From: Lichenostomus cassidix
Taxonomy: Eukaryota > Chordata > Aves > Passeriformes > Meliphagidae
NCBI GenBank assembly: GCA_008360975.2
Contig: CM039183.1
Location: 51,421,350 to 51,485,349, forward strand
Length of the DNA: 64,000 bases
Direction: 5' to 3'
Shown: in pieces, positions 1 through 10,160 of the stretch
Layout: every line of letters begins with the position of its first letter
How positions within the stretch are numbered: the first letter of the stretch is position 1
Notes under the pieces: model-generated
Databases searched by the model: none
What the model saw: only the letters and a program-made list of their open reading frames with translations
What the model was told of the DNA's origin: nothing
Position numbers and translations under genes: made by a program

Positions 1-429
1 ATGAGTAAAAAGCAATTTATTTAATTGCTGTAGTAACAACCTTTCAAAATAGGATAAGTAAGGAATGTTCCAAGAACATTACCAAAGCACTTGCAAAGGT
101 TATTATGATGTTCTCAACATCCTTCTCATGACTTTCTAGCACAGGGTGTGGGATAGCATTACTTTTCAACCGTAAACCTCCCAGGTTTTTGATGGATTGG
201 ATTGTGTAAAAGGGGACAGAATTTTCCTGCCATTCATTGCACAAGTAACTTCTCTCTTGATTCTTATAGCCTGAAATCAGCAATTCCAGCATGTGGAAAA
301 CATTTTAATGCTCTACTGTTGCTTAGGTTCATCTTTCAGCATGCCTAGGGCACAATACCTGTAAATAGACAGGAATTAATTCCTTATTTTTAAGCCATTG
401 GTCTCCATTTGCATGATAACTTGCCTGTT
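1..429. other. Intergenic, nothing recognised
   Basis: AT-rich unique-looking sequence with no conserved coding block, RNA gene or repeat that I can identify. Confidence 0.6.
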
Positions 430-1125
430 TGTTACCCAGTTTCCAAATGTGCTGTTCCTGCTTGACCTGATTTTTCTAACTGAGAAGAGATGGAATCTGA
501 AGGCTGTTCCTCAGCAACAGGTGGGTCAGTCTCTTCTTTCTCTGCAACTTGTTGGTCAGCAGCATCTGTCTCACCAGACACCTGGGGAGTTGTCTTGGGG
601 TGATTTTATGATGACATTCTATTCCTGATTGTCTGCTTTATGCCCAGAAATGGGTCCTGTCACTTTGAGACCAGGGGTGGGGCAGGAGCCACAGGAACTC
701 CAGCAGCTTTCTTAGCTTGCTCCTTTGGTGGACTGAGGCAAGTTTTTCCCTAGACTGCAACAGTATCCTCTGGCAGCTGCTGTGGTTTCTTCTGGAACTC
801 TTCAGCTTAGCTTTTGTCCGAGATCTTACTGTCGGCCAGCGCCAACCGGTGGGGAAGCCGTGGGGACATCCCATCTCGGCCAGAATTTGGGAAAAGCTGA
901 GCTAGTGAAAGAAGGGGCTTTAAAAATCTACCAGTTTCATCTGCAGCAAAGAGGAGACCAACAACATTGGAGTTCACCAGGTTCCCATCTGTTTTCTTCT
1001 AGTCCCCGACGTGCTGTGTGGACTCTTCTTCCCTCACAGGAGACAAACCCGTTGGCCATCTTGTTTTTCCTAGCACATGGCCGGTGGAGTTTTTTCCATT
1101 CCCCTGGCATTTCTGGGGTTTTTGT
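430..1125 (-). pseudogene. Decayed coding-like relic downstream of RSPH3
   Basis: One minus-strand frame (codon starts in register with 752) reads about 230 codons with only five internal stops. It has protein-like composition throughout: NVVGLLFAADETGRF near 930, EEFQKKPQQLPEDTVAV near 800-753, KEQAKKAAGVPVAPAPPLV near 725-665, and ETDAADQQVAEKEETDPPVA near 570-510. I do not recognise the parent. It could be a lost RSPH3 3' exon, a retrocopy or an old unrelated gene. No poly(A) tail or target-site duplication was seen. Confidence 0.35.
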
Positions 1126-1265
1126 TCTGCTGTGGGTGGGGGTATGTGTGTGGGTAAGGTTCTGAAGGTTCAATAGCTAACAGTTATTAATTTCTTTTGT
1201 GTTGTGTGGGCATTTTGTCAAATAAACTTTTTTCTTTTTTTTTTTTTCACTTTCACCAATCAATA

Positions 1266-1271
1266 TTTATT
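1266..1271 (-). terminator. Candidate RSPH3 polyadenylation signal AATAAA
   Basis: A canonical AATAAA on the minus strand lies about 140 bases beyond the RSPH3 stop. A genomic A-tract (T-tract on the plus strand, about 1227-1248) begins roughly 18 bases downstream. This gives a short 3' UTR and is the first such signal after the stop. Confidence 0.55.
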
Positions 1272-1411
1272 TCATGTAGGCAGGAAGGGATTGCTAAAAC
1301 TCCTTTTCTTAGAGGAAACACTCATTCCAGGGTGTTTTCTCCCAAAACTTGTCTCTAAACTGAGACAGGAGCTGCATCTGTTGGCTTGGGCTCTTCAGCA
1401 GGTGCCTCTGT

Positions 1412-1476
1412 CTAATCAGATGGAGGTGGATGGCTAAATTCATCCATGCGTTTTTCAACCACCGTACGAATCAAGG
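1412..1476 (-). CDS. RSPH3: RSPH3 coding exon 8 (stop codon)
   Basis: The acceptor is TGTTTCAG|. With the base from exon 7 it reads SLIRTVVEKRMDEFSHPPPS, then D and TAG at 1414-1412. VVEKR is the last block shared with the human protein. After the TAG the same frame stays open for 18 Glu/Pro/Ala-rich codons to a second stop, so the true C-terminus may differ from this allele or assembly. Confidence 0.88.
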
Positions 1477-4400
1477 CTGAAACAGAGACACCATTAACAA
1501 ACATGGATGGAAAACCCTATAATTTGAGATTTTTTTATATATTACTGACCTATAAATCCTTAAATAGGGAAAGAACCCTGAAGTAACTCTAAAAATGAAG
1601 GAATACCTAAGTGAAAAAAAACATCTGAGCTGCTATAGCCAAATGATTGGTTTACACTGACAGCAGTGATTTGAAATAGTGCACTTGGATATTTTTGTTG
1701 ATTTCCTCACAGTTGCTTCTCACTCCCAGCACAGGTGACCCCACCATGAACAACTACTCAGGTTACACACAGGATGATGTTTTGGGCATTCCTCATTAGC
1801 ACGTTAAAAATGGATCCTTAGAGACTTTCCCTATGTTTCTGCATAAGAGGGGAAAGAAGCCACTACCTATCCTTTATAAAATTTGGGAAATGTGATTAGC
1901 AGTTACTTTTGCAGAGATGATGTGTCCTCAACAGCAGATGACTGGGTATAAGTCAGGAAATTCAGATGAAAAATAGCAAAATGGGCTGCAGACATTATTT
2001 ACTGGGCCGCCCCAGGTGCTCTGTATGTCTTAAGTCTGGAGCAAGTCAATGATATCTGGTTAAAAACTTAAACAGATTTAACTGGAATGTGATAGATGTT
2101 CTCATCAATAGTGTATCCTGCAGCAACATTGTCCTTAGGATGTTTATTCAGTAGTCACATACAATATTTTTTCTTAAAAGAAGAGAAATTTCTCTTCCTT
2201 CTGAAGAGCTACATGAAGAAGTGATCCTTGAGTGTATAAACTGGAACATATATTAGGATAAAATACCTAACAGACCAGCTGTAATTGTCCAAATCATACT
2301 ATACCGTAACAAAAAAAGTCCTGGTTAAACTAAAAATAAACCCAAAGGAAGCAAACACAATTGTCATACAAACCCAAAATCCCAGCAAGAGAAAAATTAT
2401 AGGAATGAAGATGTAATGGAAGTGTAAAAAGTGGTTTGATCTAGGAGCACGCTGCTGGGCACACATACTCCTTACTTTAGTGTTTCTACACAAGACTGAA
2501 TCCAGATTGTCCAGGTGTTTCAACTACAGCCTCTGAACTAATAAAAGAGCCCAAATATTTAGCTTGAACTAGCCCACAAGAAGACTAATATTTCAAAACC
2601 AAGGACATGATTATTGACCGATAAGGAGAGAAGTCCTTGTTTTGATGAAAAATACTGGTCACCTCACTTCTCAGTCAACCATGTAGGAGAATATTCTCCT
2701 CCTTTCATGTAGGAGAGCTTACACAAGTGAGCTTACACAAGTGTTGTATCTCCCAGCATTAATACATCTCAAATAGTATAAAGCCAGAAGAGAGTGGATA
2801 GTGCAGCATGACTGACACTTCCATTGTTTCAGCTGATAATCAGTTACATAGTTGTATATAGTAGTTTTCCAACATTAATACATGTTAATATAGTAAAAAC
2901 ACCAAACCAACAAACAAACACAAACAAAACCCCCACACAAACAGCCATGGGCACTTGGAGATTTTCCTAAACCAACACCTCCTACCTTAACCCCCGGTGA
3001 CCATATAAATGTGACATCGGTTCTGACCAGCAAAAAAAACAATCAAGAACATCAGGCAGCCCAGATTACATTCCAGGATTTGGTAACTTACAGTCAAGCA
3101 TAATCCTTCCCAGAACCTTCTTCTGTAGTGTTTCTTCCACTTCTGACATCAGCCATGGAAGGAATTCTGTCTCAATAGCTGTAAGAATTTTGCAGGAAGA
3201 AACAAAGGGAAAATGTCACTTTATAAAGGATGACCAACAGGACTTGATGGCTGTTTTTATTTGCTATGACAATTAAGGGATGAACACCCCCTGCCAAAAG
3301 GCACTTCCTCCGTTAGAGTCAGATGAAATCTCTCAGATGTTTGGTTTCTTATCTCTAACCTCTCTTACTGAGACTCATCATCATTATAGACTCAGAGCAG
3401 AGTCCTCTCAGCTGCCGTTATTTTCAAAGAGGTCTGGCACCCTTGAAGGGCTTAGAACAGATGAGACACACAGTCATGTTCTAGTGAGATTCAAATAACT
3501 ATCCCAAACAAGTCAGGAGAATAGCATTTCCTGCCTTGCTTTTCAAAGACATTTGGCTTCTGGTCTGCTCAAAGCATTTGTTCTCTGTGACTAAAGAGCC
3601 CTTGCTTACCCATGTATTTCTCAAATGATACCATTTGTACACTGTGGTCTCACAGCCTGCCCTGGTTGCAAAACACTCCATTTCTGCATTAACACCATTA
3701 CTTAGCCTAGAGAGAGTGTACCTTTCCCAAGCTGTGATCTGTGTCCATGTGGAGCCTGGTGAAGTGGGGTGCAGCAAGGTAACTCATAAGAAATGCTGCT
3801 GATTCTAAGGGCTTGGAAGTCACTGATGTAGAACTCCAAAATTATTTTCAGGGCTTAATTCTAATTGACTCATTTCTCCCTTGCTCTGATGATTATTAAA
3901 AAAATTTCAGAATGACATACTGATTTCTTGGTCTATCCTAATACATGTATTTCCATTTGGATCTCTCTCTCTGCTCTACCAGTCCTAGCCACCCATTTAT
4001 TTCTCTCCAATTCTAAAGAAACTTTTCTCACTGCCACACTGTCAGCTCTTGCTTATTCTTGATTATTTGTATGGATGACTAATTACATTTGTTTGTCTCA
4101 AAACTATGAGTTCAGCCATAAATGTAAAAGAATAAAGTCTTACGACATTGTTCTAAATAATAGGACAATATCCTATGTTTCATGCTTGTTTTGAGCTTCC
4201 TATTACTTAGCCCACATATTTAAGAAAAAAACAAAACTAACCTCTTTCTATAGGGTCATAAAAAAATCCACTCTCATGAAGATTGTTGAAGACTGAGGGA
4301 ATAAGATCAGCCAGGTAACGCTGAGCAAATGCCCGAGCTGCGATTTTCTCTGCGGTCTCTTTCTGTTTCCGCAGCTTTTCCTGGTGCTCAAGTCTCCGAC

Positions 4401-7400
4401 GTTCCTGTCAAGGCAATTATGCATGTAAAACTTGGAGGCCTTTAGCTGTGACTCCTTTGATCTAGACTTTGAAGAATTATCACAGTGTGTGTCTCAAAAA
4501 TAGCAAAGATAGTCAAAAGTACAGATAATCATGATCACTACCAGGTATTTGCAGCCTCTCACTAAAACTCCATATATCAAAGAGTGCTTGAAAGCAAGCT
4601 TTTACTTAATCTATGGAGTATTAAAATACCCCCAAATTACAGGGAGACACTTTTCTGTAGTATTCCTTTTCTGATTTTGGCAAGTCTGTAAAATAAAGAC
4701 ATTACAGCTGGCCAAATGAAACCCTTCTCTGATGCCTAAGTATACACGAATCTCACGACTTTTTGCTTTATTATTGTAGATCAAGCTGGTTGTTGGCCTT
4801 GGAATACGATGAAGTTGGATAAATATTTTCTGAACATTTTCTCTTCCAATATTATATCCTATTTCATGTACAAAAAGATTAAAACTCAAATTGGTTCAGG
4901 AAAACATTAGAAAACACCATTCTGCAAAGCCAGTGAATAGTAAGTAATTAAGACTTGCCTTTTCTGTTTATTCCTATTTACTAAATATTACTAATATAGC
5001 ATAATACTTGATGATCTTTAGCTGTAGGTATGTATGCACACAAAGTAGTGCATGTATTGGGTGTGAAAGACTAGGAGGTGTCTCACTTCCAAGCACTCTA
5101 TTTGTTTAGCAGCTTTTATAATGAAAAGGCTTAAGAAACAGCTGCACCAGGTACAAAAGAAAATGCTGACGGGTTTGGCCTTTTGATAGGTGTCCAAGTA
5201 TACCAGGTCACTCAAGCATGACTGCTCCAAATAAACACAACTGTGTGCTGCTGTTGTATGAGAGTAAGTAGCAGAGTGTAGCTGTATGTCACCAAAATGC
5301 TTTAAGGAATGTCAAAGCTGACAGTACCCTTTTAGGCATACCCAGTTTATATCACAGCATGTTGTTCAGTACTGGAAATGTTTTTCTCTCTTCTTGAGTA
5401 CTCTTCTTGACAGTACTGTTTTGCCCTTAGGAAGTCCTACCTTCTCCTCTCTGATTCGCCTGTCCTGCTCTTCCAGGCGCTGCAATTCAGCAAACTCTGC
5501 ATCACGCAGCTCTTTGAAGGCACGCTGATGTGCCAACAGCTGGGCCAGCTCTTCTTCCTCCATGACTTCCAGCAAAGCCTGCTCAACTGTTTTCCCAATC
5601 AACACTTCCAGGATTGGCTTAACTTCAATGTCAAAGTCAAACAACTGAGGATGGGAGTCAGAGAAACAGAGATAAATGTCCCTTGATCACAATTACTCTT
5701 AACAAGGATTGGCAAGGAGAAAAGGAGGATGAACAAAGCCTTTGTGCTGAAGTCAGGCTGGACAAGTGCAGGTGGGGGAGCAGTGTCAGCTGAGGCAGAG
5801 AGAATCATGAATGCTGCTGGGGGCTAAGTGGTGAGCAGGCTGGAGTGATTCACATGTTCTTCCCACAGCCCCTGTGGGGACTGCCAAGGAGAAGCTGAGC
5901 TCTCACCTGGACCCTTATTTCTGCGCTCCCAGTCCCTTCTTGGGCTGGACACATTTTCCAGAAGAGAGCATTTCTCAACACTGTAGTTCTGAGCTGAAAG
6001 CAGCAGAACCAGTGCACATGGAGACACATCTTCCTTAATTTTGAACTTAACTTCAAAGCAGACATTAGAGAGCTGGGTTTGGGTTTTGTTCTCATGTTCT
6101 GTGAGGATTAGCTCCTTTCTGTTTCTACTTCAATTTTGCATAAGAAATGTGTTTTGTATGGGAGATGTCTTTTGACAGCACTTGTAGACCTGACTTCCTA
6201 CCTCTCCTTCTTCTATTTGTGTAGCCACGTCTTTTCCTGTTTTGGCTGGTATGAAGAGTGGAGTGGTTGGTCTGTCCAAAAATTCATCTGTTTGACACTC
6301 TCCATCAACCTCTATTATCAGGTCAGTAATCTCTTCCAAATACAGTTCTAGAAACAAAAGCACAATGAATACTCAAAGTGGGATTCTTTTTATTTTATCT
6401 CTCAATTGTTTTTTATGACTCTGCATTCTGAATTACATCCAAAGAGTGCAATAAAATGTTTTCATAAAGTTTTAAAAAAGGCCTCTCAAAACATAGGTCA
6501 GTTTGCTGCATAGGCCAACTGATGCTGTGTTCTCTGTAATGTCAGGTGGACTTCATGGAAGTGATTCCCAAAAGGGTAGTTCACCTTATGCAAAAGTTCT
6601 AAATACCCCAATTTTAAGCATATATGAAACTTCTCTGATTATATGGAAAATAGAAAGAATAAATGAAGAAGTCTTGACTAGTGTTCAAGAATGTACACTG
6701 AAAAACAGATCTTCTGGAAAAATGTCACTAATTAGACAAGTTTAGAACCTCTGATTCCAGCATTCTATGATTTTAAACTTATCCCTGTGTCATTCTCCCA
6801 ACTTCATCACCAATTTGGCAAGTGAATATAGATCAGCAAGCTTTTGTTTTCAGACAGATATAAAAAAAATGCAGCCTTTTACCTGTCTGCACATAAACAT
6901 GTACTCTGCCTTCCACAGGCTCTGGCGTTCCTGGTTGGATTTCCTCCTCTGAGAGCTTTGTGGCTGATACCTTTTTCTGTGCATTCTTCTGCTTTTTAGT
7001 CTCAGGGACACTGGGCTGGGCACTCTGAGCAGGGGTGAAGAAAACCCACAAAACAGAATACACTTTGTACTTGCAAATGATACTCCATTCCTTTTACAGA
7101 AAAATGAAGATTGCTGTTTGATTTTAATGCCAGCTATCTAGTATTTTCGATTTACTTTCCTGGTACTGACCCTAAATTTTCATTTGGCTTAAAGACTGTA
7201 TGGCATGAAATTAGTAAATTATGCTAGCTGCCTACAGGCATTTACTAATGGCGTCTCACACTAAGAGTAATAAATTAATTTGTTATTTGAAAGTGATTGT
7301 TGCATACAGAACTTAGCTTTGTGAGATAAAGTATATTAAAATGGTATGTTTTTTCTGCCAAGTGAGTTTTCAAATTTTGAGAGGTCAGATGGACTTATGT

Positions 7401-8724
7401 CCAGTTATCCTATCATGAACAGAACTGTTTGTTAGATAAAAATTATAGGACCAGTTGTTGCTGATGAAACAAAAGAAACTCACAATAGCTTTTAAATTCA
7501 GTACTCTGCTTATGGATTGAGAGATACATCCGTTTTGAACTTCTTAAACAAAACTTAAGTGAAATTCAGCCTAAGAAAGGGCTACTGAACAACACAAATC
7601 TATTTTCAAACAGTTGCTTTTAAAAATACAGACTGATTTAAATTCACATATGATCAAATTATCTATGTAGAAATATTCTCTGAAAACGTATCACATTTGG
7701 GTGGGACTCTGAGCAACCTGGACCAGTGGCAGGTGTCCCTGCCCTTGGCAGGGCGTCGGAACTAGAAGATCTTTAACATCCCTTTCAACCCAAATAACTC
7801 TAAAAGTCTATGACTTACTATTAAATCAGGATATAGCAACAATACAAACCAAATACTTTTGCATCCTCACAAGCAGTTTTTTGTGTACAGCTGGACCATT
7901 TAGCTCTGCTTCTATGGTAGGATAAACCAAAGTGCATCCCACGACTCAGTTTCCCAGGAGCTGCAATTCGCCCTAATGACACCTCGCATATGATAACAGA
8001 TATGATAACAGTAATGACTTCTGCTCAGGATCATTACACTAAAGAAATGGAGAAGGAAAACAAAGGAATCAAGTACTTAATGAACTGCAGAAGTTCAGAT
8101 GAAACCAAGTGCTTTAAAGAAGAGCTGGAAACAAAAGCTAGTTCAACTGGAGAGTCTGTGACTGTGTGAAACTTTATAAGTAAAAGTACAGCTTCGGTAG
8201 TTAAAATTATAAATGAGGAACAGCTTTGCTGCCCCACCCATGACCTTCCAACAAAGCTGCATGATACACTTCAAAGCACCCCCATACCTGCGGCAGGAGG
8301 CGAAGGGACAAAGCCTTTCCGCGCACCACTCTCGGGTCGATCATGATGTTGGGGTAGCGCACCGGCACCTTCTCCCTGCGGCACAGCACAGACAGCGCTG
8401 GGTGCGGCTCCGCACGGCGGACACGGGCTCCGAGCCGCGCCGTGCGGCTTCCCCAGGAGGGACCCAGCGGCAGGGCGGCGGGAGCTGCGCTCCCCGGGAA
8501 GGGCGGACAAGGAGCTGCACCGAGGGGAAAGGTGCTGGGGGCAGCGGGGCAGCGGCCCGGGGCGGGTGGCGCGGCCCGCCGGACACCGGCACTCACGTCT
8601 CGGCGGCATTGCTCTGCGATCGGTACTTGGGGCGGTCGGTCAGGGAGTGGGGCTTGCTGCAGAAGCTGTAGGGTTCGTCGTGGGGCAGGGACAGGGACAG
8701 CTCGGGCACTCGGACGGACGCCAT
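1412..8724 (-). CDS. RSPH3: RSPH3, radial spoke head protein 3 (whole coding span, 8 exons)
   Basis: RSPH3 is a structural protein of the radial spokes of motile cilia and flagella. It anchors the spoke stalk to the axonemal doublets and is known as an A-kinase anchoring protein. The coding segments are 8724-8597, 8375-8288, 7024-6883, 6347-6202, 5644-5441, 4404-4242, 3178-3092 and 1476-1412. They join in phase to 1023 nt (340 residues). Recognised blocks in order: IMIDPRVVRGKAL (about 57-69), TPEPVEGR (about 105-112), ELYLEEI..IIEVDGECQTD with the following DRPTTPLFIPAKTGKDVATQ (about 120-165), an amphipathic helix plus Glu/Arg-rich coiled coil (about 169-260), and AARAFAQRYLADL..VF (about 261-285). 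The start was chosen because MAS matches the conserved mammalian internal start and lies inside the CpG island. The C-terminus is much shorter than in human, ending soon after VVEKR. Identification is by remembered family sequence. Confidence 0.95.
2715..2742. repeat. 14-bp perfect tandem duplication
   Basis: Two adjacent copies of GAGCTTACACAAGT lie in the last RSPH3 intron. It is a recent-looking slippage product with no visible function. Confidence 0.9.
2895..2944. repeat. Simple repeat, (CAAA)n-like
   Basis: An A/C-rich imperfect CAAA tract inside the last RSPH3 intron, ending in a CCCCCACACAAACA block. Confidence 0.85.
3092..3178 (-). CDS. RSPH3: RSPH3 coding exon 7
   Basis: This 87-base exon runs from TTCTTACAG| to GACT|GTAAGT, phase 1 at both ends. 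It encodes ETEFLPWLMSEVEETL, equivalent to the mammalian 'FLPWLMNEVEKTM' block, and a basic helix ending in MLD. Confidence 0.93.
4242..4404 (-). CDS. RSPH3: RSPH3 coding exon 6
   Basis: The acceptor is TTGACAG| and the donor AGAG|GTTAGT (phase 0 to 1). It continues the coiled coil (ERRRLEHQEKLRKQKETAEK) and then encodes the signature AARAFAQRYLADLIPSVF and FFYDPIER, as in mammalian RSPH3. Confidence 0.96.
5441..5644 (-). CDS. RSPH3: RSPH3 coding exon 5 (anchoring helix and coiled coil)
   Basis: This 68-codon exon, phase 0 at both ends, lies between CCTCAG| and |GTAGGA. It opens with LFDFDIEVKPILEVLIGKTV and continues into EQALLEVMEEEEL, an amphipathic stretch. From family knowledge this should cover the region that binds the dimerisation-docking domains of PKA RII or related spoke proteins. 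The second half is a Glu/Arg/Gln coiled coil (ELQRLEEQDRRIREEK). Confidence 0.97.
6202..6347 (-). CDS. RSPH3: RSPH3 coding exon 4
   Basis: The acceptor is TTTCTAG| and the donor GAGAG|GTAGGA (phase 1 to 0). It encodes the most conserved core of the family: LYLEEITDLIIEVDGECQTD followed by FLDRPTTPLFIPAKTGKDVA. Confidence 0.97.
6883..7024 (-). CDS. RSPH3: RSPH3 coding exon 3
   Basis: The acceptor is CTGCTCAG| and the donor ACAG|GTAAAA (phase 0 to 1). The product is a Lys/Gln-rich, poorly conserved linker followed by the highly conserved PGTPEPVEGR and a VQTE junction completed by the next exon. Confidence 0.95.
7700..7814 (+). mobile_element. CR1 LINE 3'-end fragment
   Basis: The sequence has the order typical of the avian CR1 3' end: GAGCAACCTGG, AGGTGTCCCTGCCC, GGAACTAGAAGATC and CCTTTCAACCCAAATAA. 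It is 5'-truncated, which is usual for CR1. It lies in RSPH3 intron 2, antisense to the gene. Confidence 0.9.
8288..8375 (-). CDS. RSPH3: RSPH3 coding exon 2
   Basis: The exon is bounded by TGCCGCAG| and |GTATGG. It enters in phase 2 and leaves in phase 0. It encodes YPNIMIDPRVVRGKALSL, matching the conserved 'NIM.D.RV.RG' block near the N-terminus of vertebrate RSPH3. Confidence 0.93.
8597..8724 (-). CDS. RSPH3: RSPH3 coding exon 1 (start codon)
   Basis: The exon starts at an ATG at 8724 and encodes 42 residues plus two bases, with a Ser/Pro-rich basic N-terminus (MASVRVPEL...). It ends at a clean donor, GAGAC|GTGAGT (phase 2). The intron that follows is only 221 bases and GC-rich. The N-terminus is poorly conserved in this family, so the start rests on the ATG position in the CpG island and on the joined reading frame. 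Confidence 0.88.
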
Positions 8725-8793
8725 GGTGGGCTCCCTGCGGCGGCTCCGCTCCGTGAGTGGCGGGCGCGCCCTGAGGGAGCGCTAACGGCGTCC

Positions 8794-8807
8794 GTCTCCC
8801 GGGCAAC
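8794..8807 (+). promoter_or_regulatory. RFX X-box motif
   Basis: GTCTCC-CG-GGCAAC fits the GTHNYY-NN-RRNAAC X-box consensus bound by RFX factors, which switch on ciliary genes. It lies about 70 bases upstream of the RSPH3 ATG. Occupancy is inferred. Confidence 0.65.
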
Positions 8808-8812
8808 GCGCG

Positions 8813-8822
8813 GCGCATGCGC
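8813..8822. promoter_or_regulatory. NRF1 palindromic site
   Basis: GCGCATGCGC is a perfect match to the NRF1 binding palindrome. It lies about 90 bases upstream of the RSPH3 start and next to the X-box, typical of TATA-less CpG-island promoters. Confidence 0.65.
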
Positions 8823-8923
8823 GGGCGGGCGGCGGGCAGCTCGGGCGATCAGGGCATGGCTCGGGCTGGGAAGCGCCTTGAGGATCATCCCTGGGCAGCG
8901 CTAGACCAAAAGGGCTCAAAGCC

Positions 8924-9175
8924 CCATCCAGCCCGACCTTGAACACTTTCGGGGATGGGGAATCCACAGCTTCTCTGGGCAACCTGCTACACCCTCCCAG
9001 CAAATAAATTCATCCTAATACGTAATCTAAATCTACCCTCTTCCAGTTTGAATCCACTGTCCCTTGTCCTGTCACTTCATGCCCTTGTAAAAAGCCCCTC
9101 TCCATCTCTCTTGTCGGCTCCCTTCAGGTGCTGGGATGCCGCGGTCAGGTCACCCCGGAGCTTCCCTTCGCTGTG
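8924..9175 (-). mobile_element. CR1 LINE fragment upstream of RSPH3
   Basis: The plus strand shows the complement of CR1: CATCCAGCCCGACCTTGAAC, GGATGGGGAATCCACAGC, TTCTCTGGGCAACCTG and CCCTTGTCCTGTCAC. The element is in minus orientation, lacks the extreme 3' end, and abuts the promoter CpG island. Confidence 0.88.
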
Positions 9176-9179
9176 CGCG

Positions 9180-9545
9180 GCGGGGGTTCGTGTCCTTCCC
9201 GTCACGGAGCTGTTCCTGCCGGGAACCACAGCCTCGGGACGCGCCAGGCCCGCCCGGCGCTGGGAAAGCATCCACCGCAAGCCACAGCCGGTTGGTGCCC
9301 GGCAGCGCTGCGGGGCCCGCCCTGGCCCAGGCACTGAGGCGGTCGCACCGCGAGGTGTCACCGTCCTCCTGCCGTCCCGGGACAAGCTCCTCAGCGACTC
9401 GCAGCTTCCCAGGGAAACGCAAGGTGGCTTAACCCGATCTGCGCTGGCACTGGCGTGCCAAGGTTGGCTTCGGTCGCGAAACCCTGTTGGATGGCGTGCT
9501 GGTGGCTGCAGGAGCGGTGTCTTGGAACAACCGGCTCGAGCAGCT
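9180..9545. other. Second CpG-rich block, no gene assigned
   Basis: GC- and CpG-rich sequence beyond the CR1 fragment, separate from the RSPH3 island. Open frames here in several registers are what GC-rich DNA produces by chance, and none shows a known domain. It could be a distal part of the promoter or an island of an unseen transcript. Confidence 0.5.
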
Positions 9546-10073
9546 GCACTCCAAGCTTGTGTTTTCCACACAAGCTGGAGATTTGGATACTGTAGAGGTG
9601 TCCCATGATGGGAGATAGGAAATTAGGTGAGCCCTCAGTATGCCATCCCATCCGCGGTGAGCTCCACTCCCTGCCAGGGCAATCAAGGGGATGTATTTTC
9701 AGATTCCGTGAAAAATTTCCACTAAGAGAAATATAAAAGCATTGAATCATTACTGATACAGTGATAGCGGTTTTTTTAACCTATGTGGGTAAGGATATGC
9801 CTTGATTATTTTAGCAAGACTTAGCATATAAAACAGCCCATGTCCTTTGTTTTTGAAATGTTTGGTTTAAATATAATTAATGTGTGAAAGTCTATTTATT
9901 TCAGCTCAGTTATGTTGCTGCTGCAGACATCTGTGCTCCACCACAGCCCCAAGTAGACAGTCTTGGACAAGAAATTGCAAATAACAGAGAATGCTTCATA
10001 AGAGGCCTCAAAAGGATGTGGGAAGCTTTGGAGCAAGAGAAACAATTAAAGAAACAAGTTTAAAAAACCCACC

Positions 10074-10160
10074 CCAAACAAGCAAGCAAACAAACAAACA
10101 CAAACAAAAAACAAACAAAACAAACCAACAAAAAACCCCCAACCAACCAAACAAAACAAA
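10074..10160. repeat. (CAAA)n-type simple repeat
   Basis: An impure A/C tract made of CAAA, CAAAA and CCAA units. Confidence 0.9.

Larger units (their letters stand above)
8380..8880. promoter_or_regulatory. CpG island / RSPH3 promoter region
   Basis: A dense block of CpG and GC-rich sequence covers RSPH3 exon 1, the short intron 1 and the upstream flank. No TATA box is seen near the start. It also carries an X-box and an NRF1 site, so it is the obvious promoter. Confidence 0.8.

Noticed and set aside
1227..1271. AATAAA plus genomic A-tract as sign that RSPH3 exon 8 is a retrocopy
   Set aside because: All other exons are separated by ordinary introns and exon 8 is joined by a proper acceptor in phase. 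The A-tract is probably coincidental.
8207..8818. 203-codon minus-strand frame across the RSPH3 promoter
   Set aside because: It reads through RSPH3 exons 1-2 and intron 1, mostly in the wrong register, and is a by-product of GC-rich DNA with few stops.
8955..9608. 217-codon plus-strand frame
   Set aside because: It starts inside a CR1 fragment and continues through a CpG-rich block. No domain, and overlapping frames exist on both strands.
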